A stretch of DNA of 20,939 nucleotides, from contig JAZSDN010000102.1 in the NCBI GenBank assembly GCA_045531205.1, forward strand, positions 1 through 20,939, read 5' to 3'. The position numbers and the translations under genes are program-made. The stretch is from JAZNQL01 sp045531205 (GTDB lineage Bacteria > Bacillota > Clostridia > UMGS1883 > UMGS1540). The notes under the pieces are model-generated. The model saw nothing but the letters and a program-made list of their open reading frames with translations. It made no database searches and was not told where the DNA came from. Of this stretch, positions 14,077 through 20,675 are shown piece by piece (positions within the stretch are counted from its first letter, which is position 1; each line of letters starts with the position of its first letter).

Positions 14077-15864
14077 ATGATGAAAAGAGGACTTATTTTT
14101 ATTTTGGCAGTTATGCTCACATTTACAAGCATTTCTGTTTGTGCTGCTGTGTATCCTACCTATGAAGGCGCAAATAAAAACGCAGTAACACCCACTCAGC
14201 GTATCAATATTGTATATGACAATACTGATCACGGCTATGTTGACGAAATTATTGATACAGTTTTTACTGTTGCCGCTATTGACGAAACAAGCGATATATG
14301 GCTGTATCCGATTGCAGGCTCGCACGGCCCTGTGAAAATTGAAAATACAAAGGCTTTTGTAGACAAGCACTACACTCTTTATTCAAAGCCGAGCAACGAA
14401 TTCAAGGCAGAAAACGTTTTGCAGACTGCCTGCAACGATTTGATTGCTGATACATCCTACGAGTCAAAGAAGTTTGTATATTTTTACTGTAACGACACTG
14501 CGAGCATAAACTCATACTATACACTTGAGTTCTTCCGAGGTCTTGCAGAGCAGAATCCCGATATTACATTCTGGCCTTTTTACAATTTTGGAACCAGTTA
14601 TGACTATTTCAATAATTCTAATATAGAAGGTCTTGACGATAAAGATTTTCTTGAAATGTCGCTTATAAAAACAGGCTATTCAAGCTGTGCATATACATAC
14701 ACAAAGGAAAGCGGTATTTTACAGATTTCAAAGGGCGTTGCTGACAGAAATATTGTTGTAGTCGCAACGAACAGAGAGTCTTCTGCTCCCTACATAAGCG
14801 GATATATGGCTGATAAAGAAAATTATGCTAAAAATGCTACTAAAGGCAGTATTAAAGGTGTTGCTTTAAGCTACAACCATATTTGCCTTGAAGGCACAGA
14901 AAAGTCAAGAACCATTGCTCTTTTTACAGCTGACGGACAAACTGTTTCTCCCCTTGAAGAGGATATTATAATCCCTGTAACAAATGCCTACGATATAGCG
15001 GTTTATTACAGATCTACCCCCGGTGCAGGTGTTTGCTCTGCCGATACAAAGTATAACAGAAAGCAGGACGATAAGGTTGTAAATGCCTGGGCACCTGAAG
15101 AAGGTACGGAAAAAGATATTTTTGCAGAAGAATCATCTTCGTTATTTGATTTAACAGTTGGCGAAAAAGAAACTGAAGAAACCTCGGTATTTTCCAAGAT
15201 TTTAAATGTTGTTTTATCAGTTTTAAAAGGAATAATAAGAATTATATGGATAGTTTTAAGACTTGGTTTGCTTATATTTATTTTCCTTTTAATTTTACAC
15301 AAAAAGTTCAGAAACATTGTACATATTAAAATTTTGGAATCAAAGTTTGGTCCTACATTCGAAAGAATTTCGACCAAAATTACAAAAAATATTAAAAGCT
15401 TTACAAACACCGTTACAGGTATAAAGGGTACTGCAAAGCTTGACGAAAAGTTTGTATTTATTTCACATTCAAGCAAGGACGTAGCTATCCCGAACAACAG
15501 AATCGAAACTGTTGTTCGCGAGCTTGAGCAAAAGGGTGTAAAGTGCTGGCTTGCTGAAAAGAATATTATGCCCGGTCAGGATTACAACGCTGTTTTACCC
15601 GAAGCTATAAGAAACTGTGCTCTCTTTATTCTGTTCATTTCCCCGAATGCGGTTAAATCTGACGAGGTTGTTACAGAAATTTCAACTGCTAAAGAATATC
15701 ACAAAATGATAGTTCCCGTGCAGATTACTCCTTTTGATTTGTTTGGTCAGTTTGACAGCTGGAAATATATGCTTAAGCAGTATCAGAAAACTGATTTGTT
15801 CAGCAACAAAAAAGAAGATGTGGATGCTCTTATCAAATACATCTGTGATATTTATAATAAGTAA
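14077..15864 (+). CDS. single-pass membrane receptor-like protein with exported domain and cytoplasmic TIR domain
   Basis: A 595-residue protein with a receptor-like layout. Residues 1-24 form a signal peptide (MMKR, hydrophobic core, likely cut after VCA or CAA; no lipobox). Residues 25 to about 370 are exported. The first part (INIVYDNTDHGYVDEIIDTVF..., KKFVYFYCND) could be a divergent von Willebrand A-like fold, but the metal-site DxSxS is absent. A membrane helix spans about 389-407 and a basic stop-transfer follows. The cytoplasmic TIR domain (458-595) shows FVFISHSSKD, then CWLAEKNIMPGQDY with E494 at the position of the NADase catalytic glutamate. ALFILFISPNAVKSDEVVTEI follows, and then MIVPVQI. 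TIR domains with this glutamate cleave NAD+ in bacterial defence and in SARM1. The gene follows the RyR gene by 10 bases (AAGGGGA ribosome binding site) and ends the operon before a strong terminator. The activity is predicted, not shown. Confidence 0.85.
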   Translation: MMKRGLIFILAVMLTFTSISVCAAVYPTYEGANKNAVTPTQRINIVYDNTDHGYVDEIIDTVFTVAAIDETSDIWLYPIAGSHGPVKIENTKAFVDKHYTLYSKPSNEFKAENVLQTACNDLIADTSYESKKFVYFYCNDTASINSYYTLEFFRGLAEQNPDITFWPFYNFGTSYDYFNNSNIEGLDDKDFLEMSLIKTGYSSCAYTYTKESGILQISKGVADRNIVVVATNRESSAPYISGYMADKENYAKNATKGSIKGVALSYNHICLEGTEKSRTIALFTADGQTVSPLEEDIIIPVTNAYDIAVYYRSTPGAGVCSADTKYNRKQDDKVVNAWAPEEGTEKDIFAEESSSLFDLTVGEKETEETSVFSKILNVVLSVLKGIIRIIWIVLRLGLLIFIFLLILHKKFRNIVHIKILESKFGPTFERISTKITKNIKSFTNTVTGIKGTAKLDEKFVFISHSSKDVAIPNNRIETVVRELEQKGVKCWLAEKNIMPGQDYNAVLPEAIRNCALFILFISPNAVKSDEVVTEISTAKEYHKMIVPVQITPFDLFGQFDSWKYMLKQYQKTDLFSNKKEDVDALIKYICDIYNK

Positions 15865-15868
15865 AAGC

Positions 15869-15905
15869 AAAAGCGTATCGGAAAAACCGATACGCTTTTA
15901 CTTTT
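15869..15905. terminator. bidirectional terminator after the TIR gene
   Basis: AAAAGCGTATCGG (15869-15881) and CCGATACGCTTTT (15887-15899) form a perfect 13-bp stem with an AAAAA loop and a T-rich tail. It lies four bases after the TIR stop and between two convergent genes. Confidence 0.9.
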
Positions 15906-16330
15906 TAATATTCTGTGCTATGCTGTGCACATACCGCTGCACATCTAACAAGACACGCAGTAGAAGTTATAAGAAGCGAGAAAAAGCCGAGCAAGCCGGC
16001 TGCCAATATAGCTGTTATAGGACTTGTAATGGCAAAAATTTCTGCTAAAAGTATTATTGAAAGCAGTATAGTTCCTAGTACTCCCCAAATCAATGCAGAT
16101 ATTACCGAGCTTATGCAGGAACACCCTACACTGTTACGGATTTGCGTAACATTTATTGGAAGAAAAGTAAGGTATACTACGGCTATTCCTAAAAGCACCC
16201 ATAAAAAAGCAGGTGTCAGCGTTATAAGACTAAGTCCTGCTAAAATGCCTGTAATTATTGCTATAACTACACTTGCAACTATTGCAAGACCTGTGCAGTC
16301 TCCATTGCATCCGCAATTTATTCTTGTCAT
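15905..16330 (-). CDS. Cys-rich four-helix membrane protein of unknown function
   Basis: A 141-residue hydrophobic protein started at ATG 16330 (MTRINCGCNGDCTG). The frame also offers a GTG three codons earlier, but AAAGGAGGTG is best spaced for the ATG. Four hydrophobic stretches at about 15-36, 40-58, 75-98 and 103-126 predict four membrane helices. Cysteines cluster at the N-terminus (CGCNGDC), in the central loop (GCSC) and at the C-terminal end (ACLVRCAAVC), which would place them at membrane surfaces. I do not recognise a characterised family. It lies downstream of the ylmC-like gene on the same strand and is convergent with the TIR operon. The neighbouring sporulation gene hints at, but does not show, a spore-related role. 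Confidence 0.75.
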   Translation of the reverse strand: MTRINCGCNGDCTGLAIVASVVIAIITGILAGLSLITLTPAFLWVLLGIAVVYLTFLPINVTQIRNSVGCSCISSVISALIWGVLGTILLSIILLAEIFAITSPITAILAAGLLGFFSLLITSTACLVRCAAVCAQHSTEY

Positions 16331-16375
16331 ATATTTCACCTCCTTTTATATTATATGCTTAAAGTCAAAAGAATG

Positions 16376-16618
16376 TCAGTCTTCAAAATCAACATCTACA
16401 AGGATAATATCGTCCCCCATTTTCTTGATTTTGTCCCACCCTATTACATACTCGCTTTCTTTCCCGAAAAAGCCAAGCTTCTTCCCTTCTCTTAAAATTA
16501 TTATGGCAGAAAGCTTTCCGTCTGTTTCGTCAAGCAGTAAATCGGTTATGTAGCCAAGGCGTTTGCCGTCGTTTATGTTTATTACTTCCTTTTGCCTGAA
16601 ATTATACATTCTTATCAT
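16376..16618 (-). CDS. YlmC/YmxH family sporulation protein (PRC-barrel)
   Basis: An 80-residue PRC-barrel-like protein of the YlmC/YmxH family, found almost only in endospore formers and annotated as sporulation-associated. The pattern is complete: MIRMYNFRQKEVININDGKRLGYITDLLLDETDGKLSAIII, then GWDKIKKMGDDIILVDVDFED. The WxxIKKxGDDxILVD end is especially characteristic. AAGGAG sits about eight bases before the ATG. It is 56 bases downstream of the cysteine-desulfurase-like gene, with a hairpin between them. The molecular role is not established; the family is usually taken as a small structural or adaptor protein. The choice between YlmC and YmxH naming cannot be made here. Confidence 0.88.
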   Translation of the reverse strand: MIRMYNFRQKEVININDGKRLGYITDLLLDETDGKLSAIIILREGKKLGFFGKESEYVIGWDKIKKMGDDIILVDVDFED

Positions 16619-16634
16619 TTTTATCTCCTTTTTT

Positions 16635-16669
16635 AAGACCGCTTACATAAAATTATATGAAGCGGTCTT
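16635..16669. terminator. hairpin between desulfurase-like gene and ylmC
   Basis: AAGACCGCTT (16635-16644) pairs with AAGCGGTCTT (16660-16669), 10 bp, loop of 15 that can partly pair (CATA/TATG). On the minus strand it is followed by AAAAAAGG and not by T, so it is a poor terminator for the genes that cross it. The T-run is on the plus side. It may instead stabilise or process the minus-strand message. Confidence 0.5.
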
Positions 16670-16674
16670 TTGTG

Positions 16675-17811
16675 TCATTCTGTAATTTTTTTCATAGCAA
16701 AAACCGCTGCCGAAATATCCCTTTCGGTATTAAAAGGCCCTACAGAAAACCGCAAGCTTTCTTTTATTCCAAGCGTTTTTGCCGCAAGCGGGGCGCAATG
16801 CAAGCCGCTTCGAACTGCAATATTGAATTCACGGTTTAACCTTTCTGCTAAAAATGCGGCGTCGTGATTTTCGCTTACAAGGGAAACAACGCCTGTTCTC
16901 TGTTCTTTGTTTTTTGGCAATAAAAGCTTTATGCCTTTTAAGTCATAAAGTCCCTGTGCAAGCTTATCTGCAAGCATTTTTTCATAATAGCCTATTTGTT
17001 CTACACCCGTTTTTAAAACATATTTTGTGCCTGCACAAAGCCCTGCAAGCCCCGGAAGGTTTAGGGTTCCGCTTTCCATTCTCTCGGGATAAATATCGGG
17101 AAGATATGGAGTTTCAGAATTGCCTCCCGTACCACCCTCTAAAAGAGGATAAATATTTATCCCCTCTCTTACATAAAGTCCTCCTGTCCCCATAGGTCCA
17201 AGCAAGCCTTTATGCCCGGGGAAGGCAAGAATATCTATAAAGTCTTTCTCTACATCTATATTTACACTGCCTGCCGATTGTGCCGCATCAACCATAAAAA
17301 TTATGCCCGTGTTATATAAATATCTGCCTATTTCCCTTATAGGATTTATTCCCCCCGTAACATTTGATACGTGAGTAATGCAGACAAGCCGTGTTTTTGG
17401 GGTTATTTTTTCGGCTATATTCTGCATTGTTACCGTTCCGTCAGGCTGACATCCGCTTATACTAAGCCCTACTCCCTTTGTTTCAAGCCTTTTTGCAGGT
17501 CTGTAAACGCTGTTATGCTCCATGGGAGATATTATAATCTCATCCCCCCTGTTTAACACGCCTTTTATTCCTGTGTTTAAAGCTTCGGTTGCATTTTTGT
17601 AAAAAAATATTCTTGAAGGATTTTCTATTTTAAAAAGCTTTGCAAGCTCTTCTCTTGTTTCATACACCTTCTCTGCCGCCATAATGCTCATGCGATGCGC
17701 ACCTCTTCCCGGGTTTGCCGCATATTCGTTCATACATCTTAAAACTTCAAGCGATACGCTTTGCGGTTTTGGGAAGGTTGTGGCTGCATTATCGAGATAT
17801 ATACCCCTCAT
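16675..17811 (-). CDS. class V aminotransferase, cysteine desulfurase-like
   Basis: A PLP-dependent enzyme of the cysteine desulfurase/selenocysteine lyase group, 378 residues. It begins with the class V hallmark YLDNAATTFPKP. It keeps the PLP-stacking histidine in SPMEHNSVYRP (H99), the PLP aspartate in VDAAQSAG (D175), and the Schiff-base lysine in FPGHKGLLGP (K201). The catalytic-loop cysteine is C339 in RSGLHCAP. The RSGxHCAP loop resembles SufS-type (type II) enzymes and not IscS. The closest described subgroup is the EF2568-like desulfurases, which often sit beside DUF3343 and selenium genes. Here the DUF3343 gene overlaps its start by 23 bases. It is not next to suf or nif-type iron-sulfur genes, so delivery of S or Se to a carrier is the more likely job. 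Which element it handles cannot be told from the sequence. Confidence 0.9.
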   Translation of the reverse strand: MRGIYLDNAATTFPKPQSVSLEVLRCMNEYAANPGRGAHRMSIMAAEKVYETREELAKLFKIENPSRIFFYKNATEALNTGIKGVLNRGDEIIISPMEHNSVYRPAKRLETKGVGLSISGCQPDGTVTMQNIAEKITPKTRLVCITHVSNVTGGINPIREIGRYLYNTGIIFMVDAAQSAGSVNIDVEKDFIDILAFPGHKGLLGPMGTGGLYVREGINIYPLLEGGTGGNSETPYLPDIYPERMESGTLNLPGLAGLCAGTKYVLKTGVEQIGYYEKMLADKLAQGLYDLKGIKLLLPKNKEQRTGVVSLVSENHDAAFLAERLNREFNIAVRSGLHCAPLAAKTLGIKESLRFSVGPFNTERDISAAVFAMKKITE

Positions 17812-18037
17812 TGCTTCCTCCTGCCGTTTCGTCCCATATTTTTTTAATTTCTATCCCTGCAGAGCCCGAAATGTTTAATACTCTGTCAAGATTCTCTTTT
17901 CGGAATTTTAAAGCATATTGACATCCCTTGTCTCTTAAAAAAGCAGGTGCCGAAACTATATCGGCTCCTATGCCTTTGTATTTTAATATTTTTTTAAGTT
18001 TTACCGCCGCGGTAACAGACGGTACTGTAGCTAGCAT
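17789..18037 (-). CDS. DUF3343 protein, putative Se/S carrier-like
   Basis: An 82-residue protein started at ATG 18037 (MLATVPSVTAAVKLKKILK), with GAAAGGA eight bases upstream; the 95-residue reading has no start signal. It fits DUF3343, a small alpha/beta family described as putative Se/S carrier-like. Features are the N-terminal strand-helix TVPSVTAAVKLKKILKYKGI, the conserved APAFLRDKGCQYALKF with its single conserved cysteine, and the C-terminal GIEIKKIW. The overlap with the desulfurase-like gene implies coupled translation and supports a sulfur or selenium relay in which the enzyme loads this cysteine. No selD, yedF or selAB gene is in view. Confidence 0.82.
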   Translation of the reverse strand: MLATVPSVTAAVKLKKILKYKGIGADIVSAPAFLRDKGCQYALKFRKENLDRVLNISGSAGIEIKKIWDETAGGSNEGYISR

Positions 18038-18174
18038 ATTATCATTCCTTTCAGAAAAGTATATTTTACCGCACATAATATAATATGCTGTGTCTTATGC
18101 TTTGTGCTTTTCGCTTTATAGGTAATATTTTATAGGTTTATGTATATTATGTTATATGAAAGGTGTGTGTTTTA

Positions 18175-18396
18175 ATGTTTGAAAAAATTGTTTCTATTTT
18201 AGCTGACCAGAAAAATATTCATCCAGATACTCTAACACATGACAGCAAATTTGAAGACTTAGGGTTTGATTCTCTTGATATGCTTGAGTTTGCAATGGCA
18301 CTCGAAAGTGAATTTGGCATAACTTTAGACTCTGCACAAATCTCAACTGTTGGGGAGCTTTGCGACATTATTACTGCTTTGAAAGGTGACATTTGA
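18175..18396 (+). CDS. acpP: acyl carrier protein
   Basis: A 73-residue acyl carrier protein. The attachment site for 4'-phosphopantetheine is Ser33 in LGFDSLDMLEFAMALESEF, the standard DSL motif. The acidic helices II and III (EFGITLDSAQISTVGELCDII) are typical. The start is ATG 18175 with AAAGGTG nine bases upstream. It stands alone: no fab genes, ligase or phosphopantetheinyl transferase is adjacent, and the downstream genes are sporulation-related. It could be the main fatty-acid ACP or a second, specialised one. The symbol is therefore tentative. Confidence 0.88.
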   Translation: MFEKIVSILADQKNIHPDTLTHDSKFEDLGFDSLDMLEFAMALESEFGITLDSAQISTVGELCDIITALKGDI

Positions 18397-18414
18397 CAAA
18401 AAAATGTGCACTTT

Positions 18415-18444
18415 TCGACAAATTACGACAAACAGGAGTATAAT
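18415..18444 (+). promoter_or_regulatory. candidate promoter upstream of the DUF6514-like gene
   Basis: TCGACA at 18415-18420 and TATAAT at 18439-18444 with an 18-base spacer. It would give a leader of about 125 nucleotides before 18576, in which I see no clear structure. The open frame at 18406-18594 across it has no ribosome binding site. Confidence 0.5.
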
Positions 18445-18575
18445 GTTTTAAAAAGAATTAGTTTCCAGCAATTTCCATTTTTATTCTTACGCTTATTCCC
18501 GATTTGTGATTATTGCATCCCCTCCAAATTGTATTTTATAATAATTTTACAATATTCAAGAAATGAGGATTTTTT

Positions 18576-18821
18576 ATGCCTGACTGTACTTTAAATTATT
18601 CAATTGTATCAAAAATCGAAAACGGAACCACTATATACGGCATAGAAGTAACAAAAACCTGTTGCGGACATATTGAACGCAGCTGCGTTTCCGACATAAC
18701 ATCAAAAAGAGACGAAATTATGCTTTTGTTTGAAAAAGTGCGACTTGGAAACGTAACTCCCGTTGCCCTTTTTGACATTGCAGAAGACTTTATAACCGAA
18801 AAAGCTTTAACCCTATTTTAA
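18576..18821 (+). CDS. small conserved protein, DUF6514-like
   Basis: An 81-residue protein. The layout (NYSIVSKIENGTTIYGIEVTKT, a short variable loop with CCGHIERSC, then ITSKRDEIMLLFEKVRLGNVTPVALFDIAEDFI) fits DUF6514, a small Clostridia family of unknown function. The YGIevtk strand and the VtPvhLfDiaEDFi tail are the recognisable parts. GAGG lies about seven bases before the ATG. It contains three cysteines (CC and C) that could bind metal or be redox active. It ends about 37 bases before dpaA, in front of a sporulation-type promoter, so it need not be co-transcribed with dpaAB. The family assignment is from memory of the pattern. Confidence 0.7.
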   Translation: MPDCTLNYSIVSKIENGTTIYGIEVTKTCCGHIERSCVSDITSKRDEIMLLFEKVRLGNVTPVALFDIAEDFITEKALTLF

Positions 18822-18836
18822 CCTTTTGCATAATAT
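18810..18836 (+). promoter_or_regulatory. candidate sigma-K type promoter of dpaAB
   Basis: AC at 18810-18811, a 17-base spacer, then CATAATAT at 18829-18836, matching the mother-cell sigma-K pattern AC-N16/17-CATANNNT. The predicted start (about 18843) is just before the GGGAGGTG ribosome binding site. In Bacillus subtilis the orthologous spoVF operon is sigma-K dependent. Confidence 0.5.
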
Positions 18837-18858
18837 GCTTATGTGGGAGGTGTATACT

Positions 18859-19647
18859 ATGAAGCTTTTTATAGTAAGCGGTGACAAAAGAATGCTTTAC
18901 GCAAAGGAGTATCTGAAAGCCAGCGGCTTTTTGGTTCCAGAGTATTCAAGCTTTGATGAGGGTGCCCGCGACACCGATGTTTTTATTTTAGGCACTCCTG
19001 CAACGCGTGATAAAAAAAGCTTATTTATGCCGGTATTCACTGCCGATGTTAAGGCTCTTTTAAGTTTTGGAAAACCCATTTTGGGCGGGTATACAAATTT
19101 TGAGGATGAGTTTGTCCGTCAAAGTATCATAGACTACGCACAAAATGACGCCTTTGCTTTAGAAAATGCTTTGCCCTCAAGCGAAGGGTGTATTGAAATT
19201 GCCTTAAACAGAATGCCGATAACTCTTTTGGGCTCGCACTGCCTTGTTTGCGGGTACGGTAAATTTGGTCGTACTTTAGCCTGCAAGCTTAAACTTTTAG
19301 GAGCAAATGTTTTTGCAAGTGCAAGGTCGCAAGCCGCTTTTGCTGCTATGCGTTCTGACGGAATTATTCCTCTTGATATCTTGGAGCTTGCAGACTTTGC
19401 CGAAAGGTTTGACCTTATTATAAATACAATTCCGCATATTATTATTTCTGAACCCTTCCTTAAAAAGGTAAACCGGGATGCTGTAATAATTGAGGCGGCT
19501 TCAAGCCCCGGCGGAATTGATCTTAATGCCTCCCATAGCTTGGGGCTTAATGTAATTTCTGCCCCCGGACTGCCCGGGAAATCTGCACCTAAAAGTGCAG
19601 GCGAAATTATTGCCCGTGCTATTATAAACTGTTTGGGAGATTTGTGA
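18859..19647 (+). CDS. dpaA: dipicolinate synthase subunit A
   Basis: The NAD(P)-binding subunit of dipicolinate synthase (SpoVFA), which oxidises dihydrodipicolinate from the lysine pathway to dipicolinic acid. This is made in the mother cell late in sporulation and loaded into the spore core with calcium. The start is ATG 18859 (MKLFIVSGDKRMLYAKEYL), with GGGAGGTG about seven bases upstream, giving 262 residues, slightly shorter than the Bacillus protein. The N-terminal domain shows the SGDKR motif. The second domain has the dinucleotide motif LVCGYGKFGRTLA (129-141), and then IINTIPHIIIS, VIIEAASSPGGID and APGLPGKSAPKSAGEI, all typical of the family. The stop and the dpaB start overlap as TGATG. 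Confidence 0.94.
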   Translation: MKLFIVSGDKRMLYAKEYLKASGFLVPEYSSFDEGARDTDVFILGTPATRDKKSLFMPVFTADVKALLSFGKPILGGYTNFEDEFVRQSIIDYAQNDAFALENALPSSEGCIEIALNRMPITLLGSHCLVCGYGKFGRTLACKLKLLGANVFASARSQAAFAAMRSDGIIPLDILELADFAERFDLIINTIPHIIISEPFLKKVNRDAVIIEAASSPGGIDLNASHSLGLNVISAPGLPGKSAPKSAGEIIARAIINCLGDL

Positions 19648-20225
19648 TGGACTTATCCGGCGTTAGAGCCGGCTTTGCGCTGACCGGCTCGTTTTGTACT
19701 TTCAGCGCTGTTATACCCGAGATTAAAAAGCTGACTGATATAGGCACAGAGGTTTTTCCTATTATGAGCGAGAACGCCGCAAGTACTGACTCGCGTTTCG
19801 GCAAGGCCGCCGATTTCAAAAGAGAAATTGAAGAAATTACCGGGAAAAAGATTTGGCACACAATTGCAGAGGTGGAGCCCATAGGTCCTAAAAAACTGCT
19901 TGATATTTTAATTGTTGCTCCTTGTACCGGCAACACTTTAGGGAAGCTTGCGGGTGGTATTACCGATTCGTCTGTTTCCATGGCAGTAAAAGCTCACCTT
20001 CGCAATTGCCGACCTGTGCTGATAGCTGTATCTACAAATGACGGTCTTGGCGGCAGCGGGAAAAATATTGGTACTCTTTTAAATGCCAAAAATGTTTTCT
20101 TTGTTCCTTTCGGACAGGATAACGCTATGCAAAAACCCGCATCCCTTGTTGCTCACATGGATAAGATTATCCCCGCGGCAAGTGCTGCTTTGTTAAATCA
20201 GCAAATACAACCTGTTCTTGTGTGA
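19647..20225 (+). CDS. dpaB: dipicolinate synthase subunit B
   Basis: The flavoprotein-like subunit (SpoVFB) of dipicolinate synthase, 192 residues. It begins GVRAGFALTGSFCTFSAVIPEI, the family's nucleotide-binding start. It continues with VFPIMSENAASTDSRFGKA, then LIVAPCTGNTLGKLAGGITDSSVSMAVKAHLRN and PVLIAVSTNDGLG, then NVFFVPFGQDNA, all characteristic. The start is ATG 19647, which overlaps the dpaA stop by one base (a GTG one codon earlier is also possible). GGGAG in the dpaA end serves as ribosome binding site. The presence of dpaAB, as opposed to reliance on an EtfA route as in some clostridia, is good evidence of true endospore formation. Confidence 0.95.
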   Translation: MDLSGVRAGFALTGSFCTFSAVIPEIKKLTDIGTEVFPIMSENAASTDSRFGKAADFKREIEEITGKKIWHTIAEVEPIGPKKLLDILIVAPCTGNTLGKLAGGITDSSVSMAVKAHLRNCRPVLIAVSTNDGLGGSGKNIGTLLNAKNVFFVPFGQDNAMQKPASLVAHMDKIIPAASAALLNQQIQPVLV

Positions 20226-20257
20226 AGTTTCTTTTTGTGTTACGATATAATACAAAA

Positions 20258-20292
20258 CAAAAAATCCTGTCTTTTGACAGGATTTTTGTTTT
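20258..20292 (+). terminator. terminator of dpaAB
   Basis: AAAAATCCTGTC (20260-20271) pairs with GACAGGATTTTT (20276-20287), loop TTTT, followed by GTTTTG. It lies about 35 bases after the dpaB stop. Confidence 0.9.
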
Positions 20293-20325
20293 GGCTCCCC
20301 CAGCCCGACTTGAACCAACGACAAC
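20291..20325 (-). pseudogene. degenerate 3' fragment of tRNA-Asn
   Basis: Positions 20291-20325 match 20711-20745, the 3' end of the intact tRNA-Asn plus one base, with three differences in 35. The fragment keeps the CCA end, the 3' acceptor strand and the T-loop. The differences fall in the 3' strand of the T-stem (CGGGC instead of CCAAC), which breaks one pair and weakens others. No D-arm or 5' acceptor strand follows. It is in the same orientation as the real gene, 420 bases away. Confidence 0.75.
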
Positions 20326-20488
20326 AACGGTCGAAAATATAGTCGTGTTTCTCGCCTACGCTCGCCCCACTCGTTATTTTCTCCGAACTCACACTCCCTG
20401 CATCGTCCACCGGACGCGGTCGTGCTCGTTCCAGTTAACAGCCTTCGGCTGTTTTAAAGCTTTCTTCGGTTTATATTCAATTTAAAAA

Positions 20489-20528
20489 GCCAAACAAAAA
20501 ACCACCCTTTGGGTGGTCTTTGTTTGGC
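20489..20528 (-). terminator. long hairpin, minus-strand terminator candidate
   Basis: ACCACCC (20501-20507) pairs with GGGTGGT (20511-20517), extended by GCCAAACAAA (20489-20498) and TTTGTTTGGC (20519-20528) across a small internal loop. On the minus strand the inner stem is followed by TTTTTTG, as in an intrinsic terminator. It may be a back-up stop for the rRNA operon or the remains of the terminator of the degenerate tRNA copy. Confidence 0.65.
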
Positions 20529-20675
20529 AAGGCAGAACAATAAAGATGCAGACATAAAAATTAGCTTTGCGAAAGCAAATCCACCTCAACTTCTTCCTTA
20601 TTCACTATTACTTATTACTTTCCAAAAATCGACAAGTATTTTTAGGGAATAGTGAAGAGTGAATATGTAAAAAGT

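Noticed and set aside
14095..14150. Lipoprotein signal (lipobox) at C22 of the TIR protein
   Set aside because: The residue before the cysteine is valine, not G/A/S; an ordinary signal peptide fits better.
18406..18594. Open frame of 62 codons between the ACP and DUF6514-like genes
   Set aside because: No ribosome binding site, phenylalanine- and isoleucine-rich translation typical of AT-rich spacer DNA, and it runs through a promoter candidate.
20246..20251. TATAAT just after dpaB
   Set aside because: No acceptable -35 box at 16-18 bases, and transcription would meet a terminator within about 30 bases.
20434..20443. GTTAACAGCC matches the anticodon arm of tRNA-Asn, as if the fragment were a tRNA split by a 108-base insertion
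   Set aside because: Only 10 bases match, they form part of a separate perfect hairpin, and no D-arm or 5' acceptor strand follows; chance is likely.
20222..20485. Open frame of 87 codons downstream of dpaB
   Set aside because: It runs through the dpaAB terminator and the tRNA fragment and has no ribosome binding site.
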